A stretch of 64,000 bases of DNA from Bacteroidales bacterium (GTDB lineage Bacteria; Bacteroidota; Bacteroidia; Bacteroidales; UBA932). Under the pieces are notes generated by a model. The model was given only the letters and a program-made list of their open reading frames with translations. It was not told where the DNA came from and did not search any database. Below are positions 33,768 to 41,527 of this stretch, piece by piece. The stretch is from contig JAFUJQ010000001.1 in NCBI GenBank assembly GCA_017473705.1, positions 1-64,000 of the forward strand. Direction: 5' to 3'. Within the stretch, counting starts at the first letter, position 1. The number at the start of each line of letters is the position of its first letter. A program made the position numbers and the translations under genes.

Positions 33768-35212
33768 TATTCCTCCACTCTTATCCTGAATGGTGCCACA
33801 GGGAGTCCTTCGACATTCTTGAGATTGCCAGGCTTGAAGTCGCCCCATCCATAGCGTACCTCGCATGGGTCGTGAACGAATTCTGACCTGATTCTAAGCA
33901 CTTTGCTGTCCCATTCAAAATATGCAAAAGTGACAGGATAGAAGATGCCTTCGCTTCCGGCTACTTCGAGGCCTTCGATCTCACGCCATCTGTCAAGGCC
34001 GTTGTCGCAGTGTGTGAGCTCGACTCCAAGTTCACATCCGTTTGCAAGCCTTATGCATTTCACGGCCTCAGGGCTATGGCAAGGCAGGCTGCCGTATCCA
34101 TAGTCACGGTTTAGGGCAAGGAATGCAAGCCTTTCGCCGACTTCCTTCTTCTTTGCAGGGTGTATGTTGTCCTGCTCATAGCTTTCCACGAGGTCGTTTG
34201 TGACTGCGATTGCACAATTCGGGATCGTGTGTGCGGCCTCATGCTGAGCCTGGCGCAGAAGGGCAAAATACGGTGTCTCGGTATATGGCTTGTTGCGATA
34301 TGGAGCGAGTTCCACCATGTAGAAAGGCAATTTTGCTTCAGAGTCGTCCCAGCACTCTCTCCAGTGGCTTACCATGGTGCTCATACGGTCGAGGAACTGA
34401 TCGTGCTTGCCGACATTTGAGCAGCCTTGATACCAGATGAAGCCTTTGATCGTATATCCCATTACAGGGGATAGCATGGCATTATACATCAGGTATGGAC
34501 GATGGTAGTGAATCATTGATTCTATGGTTTCACGGCTGAGGTCCTCGTCAGGATATGTTTCAAGGATTTCCTTTGGAAGCCAGCTTTCTATGCGTGCTCC
34601 GCCATATGCGCATGACACCACTCCTACAGGGACGTCCAGCATCTGGTTGAGCTCGAGTGCAAAGAAATATGCCACGGCGCTCATCCAGCGTCTTGAATCA
34701 TAATCGGCTCCCTTCCATACAGCATCTACGTCCTCAAGAGGTTCATACGACTGTATCGCAGGGACATTGAACATCCTTATCTTCTCTCTTGCTGCCGGAG
34801 CGCAGATATATTCCATCGCATTTTCCACCGGACAGTTGAAGAAGCCGTTCATCGGCATCTGCATGTTGCTCTGTCCTGATGCCAGCCATACTTCTCCTAC
34901 GAGGACATCGTTCAGAGTGATGGCTCCGCCGTTGCCCTTGACTGTGATGCTGTATGGCTTGTAGCTTCCGGCAGGAGTGGCAACTTTGACCTCCCATCTT
35001 CCGTCAGAACCGGCCTTGGCACGGTATGACTTGCCGTTCCATGATGTGGTTACCGTGATCTGAGAACCTGCATCTGCTTTTCCCCAGATGGCGGCTTCGG
35101 TGTTCTGCTGAAGGACCATGCTGTCTGTGAAGATGCTTGACACTTTGAGTTTTGCCTCTGATACTGCACAAAGCAGGAGCATCAGCGCCAATGATGTGAT
35201 AAGGCGTTTCAT
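33767..35212 (-). CDS. sialate O-acetylesterase (SGNH/GDSL family), exported
   Basis: 481 residues with a cleavable signal peptide (LLLCAVSEAK). An N-terminal beta domain is followed by the SGNH block LVGEVWLASGQSNMQMPM (nucleophile Ser115), a VSCAYGGARIESWLP block, a WYQGCSNVG block and the His of DNIHPAKK. Such enzymes remove O-acetyl groups from sialic acid or other host glycans. It starts 10 bases after the purC stop. Confidence 0.88.
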   Translation of the reverse strand: MKRLITSLALMLLLCAVSEAKLKVSSIFTDSMVLQQNTEAAIWGKADAGSQITVTTSWNGKSYRAKAGSDGRWEVKVATPAGSYKPYSITVKGNGGAITLNDVLVGEVWLASGQSNMQMPMNGFFNCPVENAMEYICAPAAREKIRMFNVPAIQSYEPLEDVDAVWKGADYDSRRWMSAVAYFFALELNQMLDVPVGVVSCAYGGARIESWLPKEILETYPDEDLSRETIESMIHYHRPYLMYNAMLSPVMGYTIKGFIWYQGCSNVGKHDQFLDRMSTMVSHWRECWDDSEAKLPFYMVELAPYRNKPYTETPYFALLRQAQHEAAHTIPNCAIAVTNDLVESYEQDNIHPAKKKEVGERLAFLALNRDYGYGSLPCHSPEAVKCIRLANGCELGVELTHCDNGLDRWREIEGLEVAGSEGIFYPVTFAYFEWDSKVLRIRSEFVHDPCEVRYGWGDFKPGNLKNVEGLPVAPFRIRVEE

Positions 35213-35222
35213 ATCTTTGATT

Positions 35223-36167
35223 TTAGAGTGTTGCAAGGAAATCTGTTACATTCTTTTCGATGCGGGCATTGATGTCAGTGCCTTCAGCCTTTTCGAACTT
35301 CTCTCCTGTAATGTTTTCATAGAGCTCTACATAACGGTCGGTGATGCCGTTTACGATCTCTTCTGTCATTTCAGGAACCTGCTGGCCTTCCTGACCCTGG
35401 AAGCCGTTGGCCATGAGCCATTCGCGTACGAATTCCTTTGAGAGCTGCTTCTGCTTCTGACCGGCAGCGAGGCGCTCCTGATAGCCTTCTGCATAGAAAT
35501 AACGGGATGAGTCCGGAGTATGGATCTCGTCCATGAGATAGATCTGTCCGTCCTTCTTTCCGAATTCGTATTTGGTGTCCACGAGGATGAGACCCATCTT
35601 TGCGGCTATCTCAGTTCCTCTTTGGAAGATTGCACGTGTGTATGCTTCAAGCTGCTCGTAGTCTTCCTTGCTTACGATACCCTGTGCAATAATCTCCTCT
35701 TTCGAGATGTCTTCGTCGTGACCCTCTGCAGCCTTGGTCGTAGGAGTGATGATCGGTTCCGGGAACTTCTGGTTCTCGACCATTCCCTCAGGCATCTCCA
35801 CGCCGCAGATTGTGCGCTTTCCAGCCTTGTACTCTCTCCATGCGTGTCCTGAGAGGTATCCGCGTATGACCATCTCCACCTTGAAAGGCTCACACTTGTG
35901 TCCTACTGTCACCATAGGGTCCGGAACAGCAATCTTCCAGTTCGGGAGAATGTCTGCAGTCGCGTCAAGGAACTTGGCAGCGATCTGGTTGAGGACCTGA
36001 CCCTTGAAAGGAATGCCCTTCGGAAGTACGACGTCAAATGCTGAAATGCGGTCTGATACGACCATGACAAGGTATTCATTACCAATGCTGTAGACGTCGC
36101 GAACCTTGCCTACATAGTGACCGGTCTGGCCGGGAAAACTGAAATCTGTCTTTACAATTGCTTCCAT
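35223..36167 (-). CDS. purC: phosphoribosylaminoimidazole-succinocarboxamide synthase (SAICAR synthetase)
   Basis: 314 residues, the longer PurC form common in Bacteroidales. It makes SAICAR from CAIR and aspartate with ATP in purine synthesis. Motifs: [56 protein letters not shown] and LVDTKYEFG with the metal/ATP acid [14 protein letters not shown]. It has its own promoter at 36207 and heads a run of unrelated exported and stress genes. Confidence 0.97.
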   Translation of the reverse strand: MEAIVKTDFSFPGQTGHYVGKVRDVYSIGNEYLVMVVSDRISAFDVVLPKGIPFKGQVLNQIAAKFLDATADILPNWKIAVPDPMVTVGHKCEPFKVEMVIRGYLSGHAWREYKAGKRTICGVEMPEGMVENQKFPEPIITPTTKAAEGHDEDISKEEIIAQGIVSKEDYEQLEAYTRAIFQRGTEIAAKMGLILVDTKYEFGKKDGQIYLMDEIHTPDSSRYFYAEGYQERLAAGQKQKQLSKEFVREWLMANGFQGQEGQQVPEMTEEIVNGITDRYVELYENITGEKFEKAEGTDINARIEKNVTDFLATL

Positions 36168-36206
36168 ATGTATTTAAGTTTAATTATTTCATAATTACTC
36201 AATCTA

Positions 36207-36214
36207 CAAAGGTA
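36207..36214 (-). promoter_or_regulatory. -7 promoter element for purC
   Basis: On the minus strand it reads TACCTTTG, an exact TAnnTTTG match, in the 54-base gap before purC. No purine riboswitch-like fold is seen in the short leader. Confidence 0.6.
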
Positions 36215-36221
36215 GGAAAAT

Positions 36222-37100
36222 TTATTTATAGTCGGTGAGTTTGAGTCGGTATTTACGGCTCCCGAAGTTCATGAAATATCGAACATCCACCATGCCGTCC
36301 TTCGCTGCCATGCCTCCCTCTCCCGTCATGCCCGGTCTGACCGGACATCTCCTCCACCGGGCGTCGACAGTAAACGTTACAGGCTCCTTGTCTCCCTCAG
36401 CGACAAAGCCGAGCTGCTCATATGCGTTGCCTTCTGACCATTCCAGATCCGCATAGCTCATGATGTCGTCCGGCACGGTCTCCTTGATGAAATGCTTGAG
36501 CATCCTGCCCATGCCTCCGCTGATGCGGACTCCGGGGAGCGATGCGTAACGCGTCCATTCATAGGATCTTATCTCCTGTCCGTCCTTGATCCATCTGCGG
36601 GCGTTGGAGAACTCTGCGACGGCGACCAGAGTGCCTGACGGCAGGTCGCCCCTCTCGGCAAGATGCCCGGTATGTCTTTTCAGAAACATTCCGTAGCGGT
36701 ATCTGCATGAGGCGTCGCCGTAGCTGTGGCATGCCTGAAGAAAGGCTGCGGCAGCCGGTTTGTCGATCCTTCGGATCTCGCAGTTGCGGGCGTATATGGA
36801 GGTGAACCTTTCCAGATGGGCGAGCAGCCTGGCCCTCATCATTTCCTGCTGCCTGTTCCATCTGTCTTCTGTGATGATTATGAACTTGTCGTCGATGCCT
36901 TTCATCCACTCTGCCAATGCGTTGCTGTGTGCTTCCGCATCCTGGATAGATTCTGACAATATGCTGACGGGCAGTATTTTGCGAATGTCGCCCCTGGCGA
37001 TCTTCGCGCTGATGACAGGAACTCCATCGAGATCGTGCACGGAATTCGCAAAGCCTTCGCTCTCAAGAAAGTCTGATATGTCCCGGCATAGATTGTTCAT
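36222..37100 (-). CDS. uncharacterised protein, C-terminal half resembles phage Mom-like/GNAT-type proteins
   Basis: 292 residues, no signal peptide. Residues about 130-245 (YRYGMFLKRHTG ... LVAVAEFSNARRW ... YEWTRYASLPGVRISGGMGRMLKHFI ... YADLEWSEGNAYEQLGFV) follow a pattern I recall from phage proteins of the Mom/GNAT-like or homing-endonuclease-associated type, in which a DRRWSNGNxYEKLGF-like block is conserved. This is weak evidence. Between that block and the conserved-looking tail (VDVRYFMNFGSRKYRLK) lies an in-frame dispersed DNA repeat (about 250-270). It starts at MNNLCRD, behind a promoter at 37122; it is divergent from umuDC, so shared SOS control is possible. Confidence 0.55.
   Translation of the reverse strand: MNNLCRDISDFLESEGFANSVHDLDGVPVISAKIARGDIRKILPVSILSESIQDAEAHSNALAEWMKGIDDKFIIITEDRWNRQQEMMRARLLAHLERFTSIYARNCEIRRIDKPAAAAFLQACHSYGDASCRYRYGMFLKRHTGHLAERGDLPSGTLVAVAEFSNARRWIKDGQEIRSYEWTRYASLPGVRISGGMGRMLKHFIKETVPDDIMSYADLEWSEGNAYEQLGFVAEGDKEPVTFTVDARWRRCPVRPGMTGEGGMAAKDGMVDVRYFMNFGSRKYRLKLTDYK
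36328..36348 (-). repeat. dispersed ATGCCCGG palindromic repeat inside a gene
   Basis: A 21-base near-palindrome, ATGCCCGG-TCTGA-CCGGACAT, with one mismatch. It resembles the 'cgtcatgcccggt...' repeat scattered in many Bacteroidota genomes (from memory). Here it is read in frame within the gene at 36222-37100. Confidence 0.5.
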
Positions 37101-37121
37101 AACTTCATGTCCTTGTCCAGA

Positions 37122-37129
37122 CAAAGATA
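37122..37129 (-). promoter_or_regulatory. -7 promoter element for the uncharacterised gene
   Basis: On the minus strand it reads TATCTTTG. It lies 13 bases from, and back to back with, the umuD element at 37142-37149. Confidence 0.6.
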
Positions 37130-37141
37130 CGATATTCTTGT

Positions 37142-37149
37142 TATTTTTG
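37142..37149 (+). promoter_or_regulatory. -7 promoter element for umuDC
   Basis: TATTTTTG fits TAnnTTTG, 20 bases before the umuD start. A repressor bound here would cover both divergent promoters. I could not identify a LexA box with confidence. Confidence 0.55.
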
Positions 37150-37169
37150 TGCAGTAAAGACAAGGCAAT

Positions 37170-37571
37170 ATGGATGATGTGAAATGCGGTATGGCGCAGT
37201 CGGGGATACACGCCGGTTTCCCTTCGCCTGCGACCGATTACATGACTCAGGCAATCGACCTGAACAAGGAACTTGTGAGGCACCCTGCAGCGACCTTTTA
37301 TGGCCGCGTAGTGGGGGACTCAATGATTGATGCCGGTGTGGATGAGGGTGATATCCTGGTGATCGACAAGTCGCTGGAACCACAGGACGGAGACATGGCA
37401 GTGTGTTTTGTGGATGGCGAATTCACATTGAAGTATCTCCGTTTCCATCCGGGAGGCCTGACACTGCAGCCGGCCAATGACCGGTATCCGTCCATCAGGA
37501 TTGACGAGGATACGGATTTTAAAGTCTGGGGCATAGTCACTTATGTAATAAAGAATGTACGCACTCGTTGA
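37170..37571 (+). CDS. umuD: UmuD-like LexA/S24-family translesion polymerase subunit
   Basis: 133 residues. Predicted self-cleavage at Ala15-Gly16 (SGIHAGFPSP), with catalytic Ser51 in VVGDSMIDAG and Lys88 in FTLKYL: the complete S24 dyad. After RecA-stimulated cleavage the product would join UmuC as DNA polymerase V. It overlaps umuC by 17 bases. An upstream promoter is shared back to back with the divergent uncharacterised gene. Confidence 0.95.
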   Translation: MDDVKCGMAQSGIHAGFPSPATDYMTQAIDLNKELVRHPAATFYGRVVGDSMIDAGVDEGDILVIDKSLEPQDGDMAVCFVDGEFTLKYLRFHPGGLTLQPANDRYPSIRIDEDTDFKVWGIVTYVIKNVRTR

Positions 37572-38820
37572 CTGCAATAACTTCTTCGTCTCCTGCGAGA
37601 GGGTTTTCCGTCCGGACCTGGATGGAAAACCTGTCGTTGTGCTTTCCAACAATGACGGCTGTGTTGTGTCACGAAGCAATGAGAGCAAGGCTATGGGCAT
37701 CAAGATGGGCGCGCCGTTCTTCCAGATCAAGCATCTGGTTGATCAGGGACAGCTTCATGCCTTTTCGTCCAACTATGCGTTGTATGGCGACCTCTCTTCC
37801 CGTGTCATGTCCATCCTGTCTGACACCGTTCCTCATATCGAGATATATTCCATTGATGAGGCCTTCCTGCATCTCGATGGAGTGGAGCCGGGGGAAATGC
37901 TTCAGCTGTGCCTCGACCTTGTGTCCAAGGTGCGTCAATGGGTGGGAGTGCCCGTGAGCATAGGCGTTGCTCCGACGAAGACCCTGGCCAAGCTTGCCAG
38001 TCATTTTGCGAAGACCTATAAGGGGTATAAGGGAGTATGTATGATGGATGATGACTGCAAGCGTGTCAAGGCGTTGGGAATGAGCCCTATAGGTGAGGTG
38101 TGGGGCGTCGGCCGCAGGCTTGTGCCGAAGATGCAGGGCTGGGGTGTGGTCACGGCTCTGGATTTCGCTCAGCGCCCGCGCGAATGGGTCGCCGCCAATC
38201 TTGGAGTGAACGGTCTGAAGATCTGGGAAGAACTCAACGGCAATGCCTGCGTGGCAGAGGAGAAAGAGGAGAGGCGTAAGTCCATATGTACTTCGAGGTC
38301 CTTTGCGGATATGATAGAGGATGTGCAGGAACTTGCCTTGAGGGTGTCGGATTTTGCAGCGCTATGTGCCTCCAAACTGCGGAAGGAGAAGTCAGCTGCG
38401 CATGACGTGACCGTATTCATGTATACCAACAGGTTCCGTGATGACCTGAAGCAGTATTTTCCTTCAGCCACGATGCGTCTGGATGTGGCGGCCAACAGTA
38501 CCCAGGAGATTGTCGGAACGGCGATGAAGTGCCTCAGAACCATATATAGGGCAGGTTATCAGTATAAGAAGGCCGGGGTGACAGTAAGCAATATTGTGCC
38601 AGCAGATGAGATTCAGTGTACGATATTCGGATTTGATGAAGAACTCCGGAGCAGACATGACCGCCTGTCAGCGGTAATGGATGCGGTGAACGGACAGGCC
38701 GGCTCTTCCATGCTACGTCTGGCCTCACAAAGACCGGGGCATTTCGCAGACGGCATCAGAAGCGACTTCCACTCCAGATTATATACTACATCATTGGATG
38801 AAATAATAGAGGTGCGCTAG
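37555..38820 (+). CDS. umuC: UmuC-like Y-family DNA polymerase
   Basis: 421 residues, full length. The catalytic acids are in MYALVDCNNFFVSCERVF and IEIYSIDEAFLHLDGV; PVSIGVAPTKTLAKLASHFAK, a helix-hairpin-helix region (IGEVWGVGRRLVPKMQGWGV) and the little-finger domain follow. It carries out error-prone synthesis past DNA damage together with cleaved UmuD. It starts inside the end of umuD (17-base overlap). Confidence 0.96.
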   Translation: MYALVDCNNFFVSCERVFRPDLDGKPVVVLSNNDGCVVSRSNESKAMGIKMGAPFFQIKHLVDQGQLHAFSSNYALYGDLSSRVMSILSDTVPHIEIYSIDEAFLHLDGVEPGEMLQLCLDLVSKVRQWVGVPVSIGVAPTKTLAKLASHFAKTYKGYKGVCMMDDDCKRVKALGMSPIGEVWGVGRRLVPKMQGWGVVTALDFAQRPREWVAANLGVNGLKIWEELNGNACVAEEKEERRKSICTSRSFADMIEDVQELALRVSDFAALCASKLRKEKSAAHDVTVFMYTNRFRDDLKQYFPSATMRLDVAANSTQEIVGTAMKCLRTIYRAGYQYKKAGVTVSNIVPADEIQCTIFGFDEELRSRHDRLSAVMDAVNGQAGSSMLRLASQRPGHFADGIRSDFHSRLYTTSLDEIIEVR

Positions 38821-38837
38821 CATAGCCGGCGCACCTC
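38809..38837. terminator. terminator hairpin between convergent umuC and glycerophosphodiesterase genes
   Basis: GAGGTGCGC (38809-38817) and GCGCACCTC (38829-38837), 9 perfect pairs; the umuC stop codon sits in the loop. Only a weak T stretch follows. Confidence 0.6.
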
Positions 38838-38844
38838 CTTGCGT

Positions 38845-39651
38845 TTATTTGAGTTCGGTGATTTTCATCTCCTTCATTATAGCCCTGGCTTCCAGAGGAT
38901 TGTCGGTGGTCAGCTGGTCGACTCCTAACTTGAGCATTCTCTTAATGTCTGCGTCCTTGTTCACGGTCCATGCGTTCACGCTCATGTCGTTCTTGCGTGC
39001 GAGCTTGTACCATTTCTTATATAAGGTGAACACCATATGATTGTAGTCAACTCCATTGATTCCCATCTTGGCGAGCTCTTCAGGATTCTTGCTTGATCCG
39101 AGGAACTGCACGGTGAATTCGGGGTGTTCCTTTGCGATCTTCTCGCACATATGCAGGCTGAACGATATGAACATCACCCTTTCAGGATCCATGAGGCCGT
39201 GCTCCTCCAGTTTCTTGTATGTGAGCTCCACGAATCTGTCTTCGACTTCGCTGCATGAGTGAGGTTTCAGTTCATATACGAGCATGGTTTCAGGATATTT
39301 CTTTCCCTGCTCAAGATATTGGTCTATTGTCGGGATAGTCTCTCCGTTCGCTATCTTGAAGTCCTTGAATTCAGAATATGGATGTTCTTCTATCTTCTTT
39401 CCTTCCACGTCGCTGTCGTGATAGACGATGAGCTCTCCGTCTGAAGTCATGTTTACGTCGAACTCGCTGCCCCAGAAACCGGCTTCCTGCGCGCAGCGGA
39501 GGGCCGCTACCGAGTTCTTTGCGTATCCGGCTTCGTCGCAGTTCCAGAATCCTCTGTGTGCCACGATGCCTGTCTGTTTCTGTGCATAGGCCTCTGCTGA
39601 CATTGACAGCAGTGCGGCAAGTGTTGAAATGACCAGTATTACCTTTTTCAT
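38845..39651 (-). CDS. glycerophosphodiester phosphodiesterase, exported
   Basis: 268 residues with a signal peptide (LLSMSAEAYAQ). Catalytic motifs of the GDPD TIM barrel are present: GIVAHRGFWN (His-Arg), WGSEFDVNMTSDGELIVYHD (Glu/Asp metal ligands and second His) and MLVYELKPH. It releases glycerol-3-phosphate from deacylated phospholipids in the periplasm. I start at MKKVILVIS, because the longer frame adds 12 residues before the signal. Monocistronic, with promoter at 39675. Confidence 0.92.
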   Translation of the reverse strand: MKKVILVISTLAALLSMSAEAYAQKQTGIVAHRGFWNCDEAGYAKNSVAALRCAQEAGFWGSEFDVNMTSDGELIVYHDSDVEGKKIEEHPYSEFKDFKIANGETIPTIDQYLEQGKKYPETMLVYELKPHSCSEVEDRFVELTYKKLEEHGLMDPERVMFISFSLHMCEKIAKEHPEFTVQFLGSSKNPEELAKMGINGVDYNHMVFTLYKKWYKLARKNDMSVNAWTVNKDADIKRMLKLGVDQLTTDNPLEARAIMKEMKITELK

Positions 39652-39674
39652 GATCCGAATTGTCTTAGTGACAG

Positions 39675-39682
39675 CAAATATA
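39675..39682 (-). promoter_or_regulatory. -7 promoter element for the glycerophosphodiesterase gene
   Basis: On the minus strand it reads TATATTTG, an exact TAnnTTTG match, 24 bases before the start codon. Confidence 0.6.
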
Positions 39683-39716
39683 GTCATTTATTTAATAGGG
39701 TTTGTCTAAAAAATGT

Positions 39717-39724
39717 TAACTTTG
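39717..39724 (+). promoter_or_regulatory. -7 promoter element for the pgi operon
   Basis: TAACTTTG, an exact TAnnTTTG match. The expected start point (about 39730) falls inside the left arm of the hairpin at 39725-39759. Confidence 0.65.
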
Positions 39725-39759
39725 CCTTTGATGTGCCTCGATGGAGGCTACATCAAAGG
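39725..39759 (+). promoter_or_regulatory. strong inverted repeat at the pgi transcription start / leader
   Basis: CCTTTGATGT (39725-39734) is perfectly complementary to ACATCAAAGG (39750-39759), and inside it GCCTC pairs with GAGGC around a GATG loop, leaving one bulged T. About 15 base pairs in all. There is no T run, so it is more likely an operator or an mRNA leader hairpin than a terminator. Confidence 0.6.
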
Positions 39760-39794
39760 TTAGGAACGTATAAATTGAAATAACAGTAGAAATT

Positions 39795-41135
39795 ATGGTA
39801 AAGGTAAATCTTGGAGGCTGCAGCTCCTTTGTAAAAGATGCAGATTATCAGGCATATGTCGAGAAGGCTCTCGCAGCTCTTGAAGTTCTTGAAAATGAGA
39901 CTGGAAAGGGAAATGACTTCCTCGGATGGAAGCATCTTCCTTCAGAGACTCTTGGCAGCGGTCTTGTTGCGGAGTGTGAGGCTGTCAGGGATGCATGGAA
40001 GGCAAAGGGAGTAGACCTCGTTGTCGTTATCGGAATCGGCGGTTCATATCTCGGCGCAAAGTGTGCTCTTGAGGCTCTTACGCATCAGTTCGCAAAGCAG
40101 CTCAAGACAAAGGGTGACGCTCCTGAAATCGTATTTGCAGGACAGAACCTTTCAGAGGAGTATATGTGCGAACTCATGGACCTCGTGCAGGAGAGGAACG
40201 CAGCATGTGTCGTAATCTCAAAGTCTGGTACCACAACCGAGCCTGCTGTTGCATTCCGTCTTGTAAAGAAGTACCTTGAGGATACTTATGGAAAAGCAGA
40301 GGCAGCAGAGCGCATCGTGGCTGTTACTGACAAGGCTCGCGGAGCCCTCAAGTCGCTCTCTACTCAGGAAGGATACAAGACATTCGTGATCGAGGACAAT
40401 GTAGGAGGACGCTTCTCAGTGCTCACTCCGGTAGGAATCCTTCCGATAGTTCTCGCAGGATTCGACATGAACGCAATGCTCCAGGGTGCTCTCGAAATGG
40501 AGGAGCTCTGCGCGAAGAAGTGCGAGTGCAATCCTGCAGTTCAGTATGCTGCAATGCGTAACGCCCTCTATGCACAGGGCAAGAAGATAGAGATCCTCGT
40601 CGCATACAACCCTAAGCTCACATACCTCGGCGAGTGGTGGAAGCAGCTCTACGGTGAGTCGGAAGGCAAGGACGGTCTCGGAATCTTCCCGGCTTCAGTG
40701 AACTTCACCACAGACCTCCACTCTATGGGTCAGTACATTCAGGACGGTGAGCGCACCCTCATGGAAACAGTCGTGACTGTTGAGAAGAGCAGGCGTTCAA
40801 TGCTCATCGAAAGCGATCCTCAGAACCTCGACGGACTTAACTTCCTCGCAGGAAAGCATGTGGAGGAGTGTAACGCAATGGCCGAGCTTGGAACAAAACT
40901 CGCACACATCGACGGTGGCGTGCCTCAGCTCTCTCTCTCGATCGAGTGCATCGACGAGCACAACCTCGGCGCCCTCTTCTACTTCTTCGAGAAGGCATGC
41001 GGCATCAGCGGCTACATACTTGGCGTGAATCCTTTCGATCAGCCGGGCGTGGAGGCTTATAAGAAGAATATGTTCGCTCTTCTCGGCAAGCCTGGATATG
41101 AGGCTCAGGCAGAGGCTCTCAAGGCAAGACTCTAA
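39795..41135 (+). CDS. pgi: glucose-6-phosphate isomerase
   Basis: 446 residues, the short bacterial Pgi form. It interconverts glucose-6-phosphate and fructose-6-phosphate. The signature regions are present: VVIGIGGSYLGAKCALEAL, VISKSGTTTEPAVAFRLVKKYLE, DNVGGRFSVLTPVGILPIVLAGFD and SLSIECIDEHNLGALFYFFEKACGISGYILGVNPFDQPGVEAYK. It leads a run with the YbjN-like and TerB-like genes (23-base gap). Confidence 0.97.
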   Translation: MVKVNLGGCSSFVKDADYQAYVEKALAALEVLENETGKGNDFLGWKHLPSETLGSGLVAECEAVRDAWKAKGVDLVVVIGIGGSYLGAKCALEALTHQFAKQLKTKGDAPEIVFAGQNLSEEYMCELMDLVQERNAACVVISKSGTTTEPAVAFRLVKKYLEDTYGKAEAAERIVAVTDKARGALKSLSTQEGYKTFVIEDNVGGRFSVLTPVGILPIVLAGFDMNAMLQGALEMEELCAKKCECNPAVQYAAMRNALYAQGKKIEILVAYNPKLTYLGEWWKQLYGESEGKDGLGIFPASVNFTTDLHSMGQYIQDGERTLMETVVTVEKSRRSMLIESDPQNLDGLNFLAGKHVEECNAMAELGTKLAHIDGGVPQLSLSIECIDEHNLGALFYFFEKACGISGYILGVNPFDQPGVEAYKKNMFALLGKPGYEAQAEALKARL

Positions 41136-41158
41136 CCCAACTACATAAACTTCATATT

Positions 41159-41527
41159 ATGAGCAACACTAAAAAGATGCTGGAGTACCTTCGCAGCGAA
41201 GGCCTTCAGCCAAACGAAGAATCTTTCGGTATCACATTCCGTTACCAGATGAAGAACTTCGTTTACTTCAACAATGATGAAGACCCTGAGTTCTTCCAGC
41301 TTGTAATGCCTGGAATCTACGACGTGAATGATGAAAACAGGGATTTCGTCTACAGGGCGATGGACAAGATGAATGCCGGCGTCAAGGTGGCCAAGGCAAG
41401 TATTGTGAACGATGAGTCTGTATGGCTCTATTGCGAGATGCTCATCGACTCTACTCCTGTGTTCGGTGATATCGTGCCTCGCGCTCTCCGCATTCTCCAG
41501 CATGCATATAACCAGTTCGGAGAATAA
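41159..41527 (+). CDS. YbjN-like small protein (paralogue 1)
   Basis: 122 residues. It has the YbjN / type III chaperone-like alpha-beta pattern: MLEYLRSEGLQPNEESFGITFRYQMKNFVYFNNDEDPEFFQLVMPGIYDVNDENRDFVYRAMDKMN..., with no enzymatic motif. A clear paralogue is at 47563-47946; both share SKEGL/RSEGLQPNEE-F..., LPGIFDVDENNR and the VKVVKALV / LIDNTPDFEDLIPR blocks. Such proteins probably act as adaptors. The stop overlaps the TerB-like start by one base (TAATG), so the two are coupled. Confidence 0.75.
   Translation: MSNTKKMLEYLRSEGLQPNEESFGITFRYQMKNFVYFNNDEDPEFFQLVMPGIYDVNDENRDFVYRAMDKMNAGVKVAKASIVNDESVWLYCEMLIDSTPVFGDIVPRALRILQHAYNQFGE

Noticed and set aside
37100..37170. LexA-type SOS box in the umuD upstream region
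   Set aside because: No clear dyad of a known LexA type could be read by eye, so none is annotated.
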